Shown one piece after another: positions 6,541 to 11,313 of a DNA stretch of 11,313 nt. How positions within the stretch are numbered: position 1 is the first letter of the stretch; each line of letters starts with the position of its first letter. The stretch comes from Pseudomonadota bacterium (lineage in GTDB: Bacteria > Pseudomonadota > Gammaproteobacteria > Halothiobacillales > Halothiobacillaceae): NCBI GenBank assembly GCA_021795795.1, contig JAJYPA010000087.1, positions 9,680 to 20,992 of the forward strand, in the 5' to 3' direction. The position numbers and the translations under genes were made by a program. The notes under the pieces are model-generated. The model searched no databases, was not told the DNA's origin, and saw only the letters and a list, made by a program, of their open reading frames with translations.

Positions 6541-8034
6541 GTAACTGTTCAGGACCCCCTGCTTCATGCATCGTTTTGTTGTAAAATGCCGAGAGATATC
6601 AATCCAATAGGATGACATGGAACAGTTTGACCTGAGTGCGATGGATCACGCCGCCAAGGATGATCTGATCCGATTTCTTCTCGCGGAAAACGCGGAACTG
6701 AAGTCACGGATCACTGCACTTGAAGTCCGCCTGGCCAAAGACAGCCATAATTCCAGCAAGCCGCCTTCCTCAGATGGTCTGCGTAAACCTGCACCTAAAT
6801 CCCTGCGTCAGGCGGGACAGCGCCCCAAGGGTGGGCAGAAAGGCCACAAAGGCTCAGCGCTCGAACGTGTCTCCAAACCGGATCATGTGGTCAACCATCC
6901 CTTGCCAGCAACCTGCGATGCTTGTGGCAGCACTTTGAACGAGGCCCAACTATCGGAAGCCCGCCAAGTTCTTGGCATCCCGCCGCAGCAAGTTGAAGTC
7001 ACCGAACATCGCGTTCTGGAAGCACGCTGCACCTGCGGTAAGGTACATCGGACCGACTTTCCAGAAGGTGTTACAGCTACCACGCAATATGGCCCACGGG
7101 TACAAGCCATCGTCGTCTATCTCACCCAGCATCATATGCTGCCGATTTCGCGCGCCCCCCATATCCTGAGAGATACTTGTGGTGTAACCCTTTCACCAAG
7201 TGCTGTGGTCAGGGTGATTCGCTCTGCGGTTGGAAATCTAGCCCCCACCGTCGCTCATATTGCGGACGCCGTCCGGAACGCCCGCGTGGCCCATTTCGAT
7301 GAAACCGAGATGAGGGTTGCTGGCAAGCTCCACTGGCTGCATACGGCCGCGACACAAACCGTGACCTGGGTGGGCATGCACACCCGCCGTGGCCAGGAAG
7401 CTTTCGACGCTTTCGGTATTCTGCCCGGATTTCAGGGGACCGCCATCCATGATGGCTGGGCGCCCTACCGGAAATATGACTGCCTCCCCGGTCTGTGTAA
7501 TGCGTATCACCTGCAGGAGCTGACGATGGTCAACAAACTGTACGGCCAACGCTGGCCGAAGAGCATGATCGACCTGCTCGTTGCTGCCAACCGGGAAGTG
7601 GCAGATGGACCGCTCACCGATGACCGGATGGTGCAGATCAACGCGGACTACACCGCTTTACTGGCCCAAGGCGATAAGGTCCACCCGATCAAGAAGCGCA
7701 AGGATCGTTCTGCGCAGCGGGGCCAATCTACGCCGACCAATCTGCTGCGACGGCTGCGCGAACATCGCGACGATGTCCTGCGCTTCCTCTCGGATCCAGA
7801 GGTGCCCTTCACCAACAACATCGCAGAACAGGCGGTGCGGATGCCCAAGGTTAAACAAAAGATCTCCGGCTGCTTCCGAACCTTTGATGGGGCAGCAGCC
7901 TTCTGCACGATCCGATCCTATCTGGAAACCTTACGCAAGCAGGACGTCGACCTGCTGCACGCCTTGATCCAGTCTTTTCAGGGGGAAACCCCGCACCCCA
8001 CCACTGGTTAAATGTACCCCTGGTAAACATTTAC
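6541..8034 (+). mobile_element. IS66-family insertion sequence, single-ORF type
   Basis: The element is about 1.5 kb with one transposase gene. The left end begins GTAACTGTTCAGGA at 6541. The right end, read inward on the minus strand from 8034, begins GTAAATGTTTACCA. Ten of the first 14 positions agree, and GTAA is a common IS66 terminus. The accessory genes tnpA and tnpB of larger IS66 members are absent, as in the tnpC-only subgroup. IS66 elements normally duplicate 8 bp of target, but the flanks (ATAAATTC and TCTTTTAG) do not match. Either the boundaries are slightly off or the flanks were rearranged. Confidence 0.7.
6617..8011 (+). CDS. IS66-family transposase (TnpC type)
   Basis: The 464-residue protein appears intact. 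An N-terminal coiled-coil or leucine-zipper stretch (LLAENAELKSRITALEVRLA, 21-40) is followed by NSSKPPSSDG and a Gly/Lys-rich linker (KGGQKGHKG), both hallmarks of IS66. A zinc-finger-like set follows (Cys100, Cys103, Cys138, Cys140), then the DDE core: Asp228 in HFDET, Asp279 in IHDGW and Glu404 in NNIAEQAVRMPKVKQK. NAYHLQELT (295-303) also fits the family. Such proteins bind IS ends and carry out transposition. AGGA lies just upstream of ATG 6617. The gene is GC-richer than the cassette before it, in line with arrival from another source. With no visible frameshift or missing catalytic residue, it may still be active. Confidence 0.92.
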   Translation: MEQFDLSAMDHAAKDDLIRFLLAENAELKSRITALEVRLAKDSHNSSKPPSSDGLRKPAPKSLRQAGQRPKGGQKGHKGSALERVSKPDHVVNHPLPATCDACGSTLNEAQLSEARQVLGIPPQQVEVTEHRVLEARCTCGKVHRTDFPEGVTATTQYGPRVQAIVVYLTQHHMLPISRAPHILRDTCGVTLSPSAVVRVIRSAVGNLAPTVAHIADAVRNARVAHFDETEMRVAGKLHWLHTAATQTVTWVGMHTRRGQEAFDAFGILPGFQGTAIHDGWAPYRKYDCLPGLCNAYHLQELTMVNKLYGQRWPKSMIDLLVAANREVADGPLTDDRMVQINADYTALLAQGDKVHPIKKRKDRSAQRGQSTPTNLLRRLREHRDDVLRFLSDPEVPFTNNIAEQAVRMPKVKQKISGCFRTFDGAAAFCTIRSYLETLRKQDVDLLHALIQSFQGETPHPTTG

Positions 8035-8084
8035 TCTTTTAGAACCACAACATAATTATAAGACACTTGTAAAAGGAAGTTTAT
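8030..8084 (+). promoter_or_regulatory. Short dadA leader at the IS66 edge, possible hybrid promoter
   Basis: Only 50 bases separate the IS66 right end from the dehydrogenase start codon. TTTACT (8030-8035) straddles the IS boundary and could serve as a -35 with CATAAT (8051-8056) as -10, but the 15-base spacer is short. A good Shine-Dalgarno, AAGGAAG at 8073-8079, sits six bases ahead of ATG 8085. The IS has probably separated the gene from its original upstream DNA, so expression would depend on this leader or on read-through from the transposase. Confidence 0.3.
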
Positions 8085-9293
8085 ATGAAGAATATCGCCA
8101 TAATAGGTGCTGGCATAACTGGCATCACCACGGCTTATGCCTTGACAAAGCGTGGCTTCCAGGTCACGGTCCTCGAGAAGAATCGTTATCCTGCCATGGA
8201 AACGTCTTTTGCGAACGGAGGGCAGTTATCCGCGTCAAATGCGGAAGTCTGGACCAATTGGGGCACAATACTCCACGGAATTCAGTGGATGATGCAGGCG
8301 GATGCCCCGTTACTGGTCAATCCTAAGCCAGGATGGCATAAGTGGACTTGGTTTGCCGAGTTCATGGCGAGCATCCCACGCTACGAGCGTAACACTACCG
8401 AGACGGCCCGTATGGCCATTGCGGCGAGAGAGCATCTTTTCGCATGGGCCACTCAGGAGCAAATTGACTTCGACCTTGAACGAAGGGGTATCCTGCATAT
8501 TTATCGAGATAAAGCAGGCTTTGATCATGCTACTAAAGTCTCTCGGCTACTCGCACAAGGTGGTCTTGAGCGCCGCAGCGTTACGCCAGATGAGATGCGC
8601 CAGATTGAACCCACTCTCAAAGGGAAGTTTTATGGGGGCTTTTTCACGGAAAGTGATTCAAGCGGAGATATACACCAATTTACGGCGGGATTGGCTGCAG
8701 CAGTGCAACGGTCAGGCGCAAGCCTGTTGTATGGTCAACCGGTGAAATCCGTGGAGAGTAAAGACAATCAGATCACTATTCAAACAGTCAAAGATGGTGG
8801 TACAGATTACGATCGCTTTGACGCAGTCGTCATTTGCGCTGGCGTCGAAAGTCGACGATTCGCTGCAAGCTTAGGAGATCGGCTCAATATCTATCCTGTA
8901 AAAGGCTACTCAATAACTGTGCAACTCACGGATGAGCAGAGTCAGCAAGCGGCACCTACCGTGAGCCTTCTGGATGACGAAACCAAAATCGTAGCTAGCC
9001 GATTTGGGGCAAACCGGTTGCGTGTAGCCGGTACAGCGGAATTCAATGGTAACAATAAGGACATCCGTCACGATCGTATTCGCCCTTTGATTGATTGGGT
9101 GCACTCAGGTTTTCCCGATGTGAGTACGCGTCAGGTGGTCCCATGGGCAGGACTCCGACCAATGATGCCGAATATGATGCCGCGTGTGTTCAGAGGACGT
9201 CGGTCGAACGTTTTTTATAACACGGGACACGGACACCTTGGCTGGACCTTGTCGGCTTATACGGCGGAACTACTCGCCTCTATGCTCGAATGA
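8085..9293 (+). CDS. dadA: D-amino-acid dehydrogenase, DadA-like FAD enzyme
   Basis: The 402-residue flavoprotein of the DAO superfamily would oxidise D-amino acids to 2-oxo acids and ammonia, passing electrons to the respiratory quinone pool at the inner face of the membrane. The Rossmann motif IIGAGITGITTAYAL puts the three glycines at 8, 10 and 13, with Glu31 ending the second strand (VTVLEKN) to bind the FAD ribose. SFANGGQLS (40-48) matches the DadA signature, and the C-terminal GLRPMMP (356-362) and TGHGHLGWT (380-388) complete FAD binding. E. coli DadA is a little longer (about 432). The start is well supported by AAGGAAG. No alanine racemase gene is nearby, so the specific substrate is uncertain. 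Related amine oxidases cannot be wholly excluded, but DadA fits best. Confidence 0.88.
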   Translation: MKNIAIIGAGITGITTAYALTKRGFQVTVLEKNRYPAMETSFANGGQLSASNAEVWTNWGTILHGIQWMMQADAPLLVNPKPGWHKWTWFAEFMASIPRYERNTTETARMAIAAREHLFAWATQEQIDFDLERRGILHIYRDKAGFDHATKVSRLLAQGGLERRSVTPDEMRQIEPTLKGKFYGGFFTESDSSGDIHQFTAGLAAAVQRSGASLLYGQPVKSVESKDNQITIQTVKDGGTDYDRFDAVVICAGVESRRFAASLGDRLNIYPVKGYSITVQLTDEQSQQAAPTVSLLDDETKIVASRFGANRLRVAGTAEFNGNNKDIRHDRIRPLIDWVHSGFPDVSTRQVVPWAGLRPMMPNMMPRVFRGRRSNVFYNTGHGHLGWTLSAYTAELLASMLE

Positions 9294-9294
9294 T

Positions 9295-9329
9295 ACTCTA
9301 GGCTTTTTAAATATAGTCGAGGCTAGAGT
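9295..9329 (+). terminator. Imperfect hairpin just after dadA
   Basis: ACTCTAGGCT (9295-9304) pairs with AGGCTAGAGT (9320-9329) at nine of ten positions, around a 15-base AT-rich loop, beginning two bases after the dadA stop. It is followed by only three or four T residues, so termination strength is doubtful. The group II intron remnant starts immediately after it. Confidence 0.35.
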
Positions 9330-9831
9330 TTTGCGGATTGGCGATGTATCCCGAAAAGTCGAAGATCGTATATTGCAAGCACAGCCGCCGTACCAAAGCG
9401 TATCCACAAATGCAGTTTACATTTCTCGGTTTCACCTTCCGACCGAGGAAGGCTCTTAACCAGCAAAACCGGCCATTTACCAGTTTCCTGCCGGGTGCGA
9501 GCGATGATGCCTTGAAGCGGATGCGGCAGACATTACGCGGATGGAAGGTACATCGTCAGACATCGGCCAATCTTGCTGATCTGGCGAAGCAATACAACCC
9601 GTTGATACGCGGGTGGTGGCAATATTATGGGGCATTCTATCAGGCAGCCCTGCGTGGGCTCTCTCAATATATTGATGAGAAGCTTGGGCAATGGGCCAGA
9701 CAGAAGTACAAAACACTGAGGCGACATAAACGACGCCGTTCCGAATGGCTGGGCAAAATAAAGGAGATATTCCCCTGATGTTCTTCCACTGGCCGATTGC
9801 TCGACGTCAACTATCTTGGCCTGCGCATTGA
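9330..9831 (+). pseudogene. C-terminal fragment of group II intron reverse transcriptase/maturase
   Basis: The reading starts in mid-protein with YPEKSKIVYCKHSRR, then FTFLGFTFRPR (the segment after the RT active site), then the maturase X domain: RQTLRGWKVHR, LAKQYNPLIRGWWQYYG and a basic RRHKRRR tail. The RT catalytic YADD region is missing, as is any HNH endonuclease domain. The frame stops at TGA 9776-9778 directly after KEIFP. Shifting frame at about 9775 gives LMFFHW and runs to TGA 9829-9831. The family's C-termini typically read P-x-LF-x-HW, so a single-base deletion in the CCCC run is the likely cause. The fragment is non-functional on its own. Its sequence differs from the RT of the neighbouring intron, so it is not a duplicate of that one. 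Confidence 0.75.
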
Positions 9832-9853
9832 CTCATCAGATTTGCTACTGATG

Positions 9854-9860
9854 TACGGTT
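9854..9860 (+). other. IBS1 (5' exon binding site) of the second intron
   Basis: TACGGTT sits directly before the intron and pairs over all seven bases with AACCGTA at 10075-10081 (EBS1). The same heptamer occurs in the conserved 3' strand of domain V of many group II introns. I could not assign IBS2/EBS2 with confidence. Confidence 0.6.
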
Positions 9861-10375
9861 GTGCGTCCAGCGAAGGCTGGCATGTTCAGCAGGAGTTAGT
9901 CCTGTCGGGGTAAAAGTCAGGGGCCCCGTAGCTTGGATAGCAGGGTGGAGGGAAACCAATACTCTGAAGCCTATCGACTGGCATTTCCTTGGGGAATGCG
10001 CGAGTTGGCGGGCCGTAACAAACGTGAACGCAGATGTGGCCTCGAAAGTGAGAAATCCCGAAGGCCGAGCCCGCAACCGTAGGGTGAAGGCAGCATGGAT
10101 AGTCGGAATCTGACTGATACGGCTATACCACTTCGGCGGGGTGGAAGCGACGGCACGTTAACAAGGACATGCTAAGCAACTGGAGAAGCCCTCCTCGCCC
10201 CGGTGCGAAATTGCCGGAGAAAGGTAGGCCTTATAACCGGTGAACCCGGGAAATGGGCTGAAGGCGAGAGGGTGGCGGACGGGTCCGTAGTAGTGTTGAA
10301 GCCGGGTAACGCTGGTGGAGCGAAGGGACCCTGCTGTATTGCAATTTTCTCGACAACATGGGAGGCAAGGACGAG
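9861..10375 (+). ncRNA. Group II intron ribozyme domains I-IV (5' part)
   Basis: This is the catalytic RNA portion ahead of the reverse transcriptase gene. Its lack of a plausible ORF on the + strand, its many short complementary segments and its length all fit group II domains I to the first part of IV. The ORFs that appear on the minus strand here are by-products of the structured, GC-rich RNA sequence. The RNA would self-splice with maturase help. Confidence 0.7.
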
Positions 10376-11313
10376 ATGACAAAGACGTCCAGTAGTTTGC
10401 AGGACCTGAGGCGAGGGATATACGTCAAGGCGAAGGCTGAGCCGTCCTGGCGTTTCTGGGGCTTGTATGTCCATGTCTGCAAAATGGAAACATTGCGCCA
10501 AGCGTATGCGCTGACCAAGAAAAATAACGGAGCTCCGGGTGTTGACGGGGTAACGTTCGAGGTCATCGAGGCGCAAGGGGTCGATTCTTTTCTGGAGCAG
10601 GTACGGGATGAACTGATCGGGCAAACCTATGTACCTCTGCGAGCACGGCGGCAGGAAATACCGAAGGACGGCGGGAAAGTACGCATTCTTTCGATACCGG
10701 CTATCCGCGACCGCGTGGTGCAGGGTGCGCTCAAGCTCATATTGGAGCCGATCTTCGAGGCAGATTTCCAACCGGGATCGTATGGCTACCGTCCCAAGCG
10801 GACTGCGCATGAGGCGGTACATCGGGTGGCTACAGCGATGGCTCAGTACAAGACACGCGTCATTGATATCGACCTGAGCGCTTACTTTGATACGGTTCGC
10901 CATCATGTGCTGCTGGACAAAGTGGCGCTTCGGGTCAGTGATGATGACGTGATGCATTTGCTCAAGCTAATGCTGAAAGCGTCGGGCAAACAAGGTGTTC
11001 CGCAGGGTGGTGTGATTTCACCGTTGCTCAGTAACATCTACCTCACTGAGGTAGATCGGATGCTGGAACGGGCGAAAGAGGTCACGCGTTGCGGGGAGTA
11101 TACCTATGTTGAATATGCCCGGTTTGCAGATGACCTGGTAATATTGGTTGACGCACACCCACGTCATGACTGGCTGCTGGGCGCGGTGGCGAAGCGCTTG
11201 CGGGAGGAAATTGCCAAACTGCAGGTCACCATCAATGAAGAGAAGAGCCGTAATGTAGACCTTGGTCGAGGGGGAACTTTTAGCTTCTTGGGATTTGAGT
11301 TTCGTCGTATCCG
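10376..11313 (+). CDS. ltrA: Group II intron reverse transcriptase/maturase, N-terminal part
   Basis: The 312 codons visible before the window edge are uninterrupted. The protein reverse-transcribes the intron at its DNA target and helps it splice. Motifs in order are NGAPGVDGVTF (51-61, RT0/RT1 region), KVRILSIPAIRDRVVQGAL (101-119), QPGSYGYRPKRTAHEAV (132-148), VIDIDLSAYFDTV (162-174, first catalytic Asp), QGVPQGGVISPLLSNIYL (206-223) and YARFADDLVI (247-256), the last being the catalytic box with Phe in place of the Tyr of YADD. FSFLGFEFRR closes the visible part. The thumb, X domain and any endonuclease lie outside. GGAGG at 10361-10365 supports ATG 10376. The catalytic Asp residues are present, so it may be active. 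Confidence 0.92.
   Translation, partial: MTKTSSSLQDLRRGIYVKAKAEPSWRFWGLYVHVCKMETLRQAYALTKKNNGAPGVDGVTFEVIEAQGVDSFLEQVRDELIGQTYVPLRARRQEIPKDGGKVRILSIPAIRDRVVQGALKLILEPIFEADFQPGSYGYRPKRTAHEAVHRVATAMAQYKTRVIDIDLSAYFDTVRHHVLLDKVALRVSDDDVMHLLKLMLKASGKQGVPQGGVISPLLSNIYLTEVDRMLERAKEVTRCGEYTYVEYARFADDLVILVDAHPRHDWLLGAVAKRLREEIAKLQVTINEEKSRNVDLGRGGTFSFLGFEFRRI

Larger units (their letters stand above)
9330..9860 (+). mobile_element. 5'-truncated group II intron remnant
   Basis: Only the 3' portion of a group II intron remains: the end of its maturase and a short tail. The RNA domains I-III and the reverse transcriptase core are absent, and the homology begins abruptly just after the hairpin behind dadA. 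Loss of the 5' part is what incomplete reverse transcription during retrotransposition gives, although a deletion would look the same. Domain V should follow the maturase stop. GTACGGTT at 9853-9860 matches the usual 3' strand of domain V, but the matching 5' strand (GAGCCG-like) is not evident. At 9861 a second intron starts. Confidence 0.6.
9861..11313 (+). mobile_element. Second group II intron, 5' part (runs off the window)
   Basis: The intron starts GTGCGTCC at 9861, the standard GUGCG-type 5' end. About 515 bases of structured RNA (domains I to IV) follow before its ORF. Near the start are clean hairpins CCAGC-GAAG-GCTGG (9867-9880) and CAGGA-GTTAG-TCCTG (9890-9904). AACCGTA at 10075-10081, some 215 bases into the intron, is perfectly complementary to TACGGTT in the 7 bases before the intron (9854-9860), which makes it the likely EBS1 and fixes the boundary. 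The 3' end (domains V and VI) is outside the window, so intactness cannot be judged. Confidence 0.8.

Noticed and set aside
7581..7967. 128-codon ORF within the IS66 transposase gene, other frame
   Set aside because: It overlaps the conserved DDE coding frame entirely and has no recognisable features of its own.
9859..10113. 84-codon + strand ORF at the intron 5' end
   Set aside because: It covers the GTGCG start and domain I of the ribozyme; the sequence is constrained as RNA and lacks a ribosome site or protein motif.
10172..10957. 261-codon minus-strand ORF across the second intron
   Set aside because: It lies antisense to the intron RNA and to the clear reverse transcriptase frame, and shows no domain; it is a shadow.
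1..11313. CRISPR array or tandem repeat array
   Set aside because: No regularly spaced direct repeats of suitable length were seen; the only recurrent motifs are the short TGGGACAA copies.

Overview
The window reads as accessory DNA from a Gram-negative proteobacterium. An outer-membrane TonB-dependent receptor with a signal peptide, an IS66 element, an IS1634-type element and group II introns all occur together. Mobile-element density and gene types would suit an Acidithiobacillus-like acidophile, but nothing here fixes the genus.

Layout, left to right. (1) 1-~698: 3' part of an IS1634-type insertion sequence. It abuts the C-terminal remnant of an ExeA/TniB-like transposition ATPase (~698-892), followed by a translationally coupled 68-codon ORF (889-1095). 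This looks like an older multi-gene transposon broken by the IS. (2) 1096-1803: about 700 bases without a convincing gene. It holds a repeated TGGGACAA motif that may be a transposon end, then a GC-rich hairpin-rich block, then AT-rich DNA leading to the receptor. (3) 1804-6204: an AT-rich cassette, all on the + strand: TonB-dependent receptor, class I glutamine amidotransferase-like gamma-glutamyl hydrolase (peptidase C26), and MalY/PatB-type PLP enzyme. Gaps are about 75 bp and no strong terminator lies between them, so they may be one operon. (4) 6205-6540: intergenic with two small hairpins. (5) 6541-8034: a one-gene IS66-family element with recognisable ends but no visible target duplication. 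(6) 8085-9293: a DadA-like FAD-dependent D-amino-acid dehydrogenase, which may once have neighboured the cassette. (7) ~9330-9860: a 5'-truncated, frameshifted remnant of a group II intron (maturase C-terminus). (8) 9861-11313: the 5' part of a second group II intron, with its structured RNA and an intact reverse transcriptase running off the window.

Two points deserve attention. First, the second intron starts exactly after TACGGTT, which is perfectly complementary to AACCGTA inside the intron, a good EBS1/IBS1 pair. TACGGTT is also the usual 3' strand of domain V of group II introns and lies where domain V of the remnant should be, so this may be a nested (twintron-like) insertion. Second, an outer-membrane receptor, a gamma-glutamyl hydrolase, a C-S lyase-like enzyme and possibly a D-amino-acid dehydrogenase suggest uptake and breakdown of a gamma-glutamyl or sulfur-conjugated peptide-like compound. 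That pathway is inference, not something the sequence proves.
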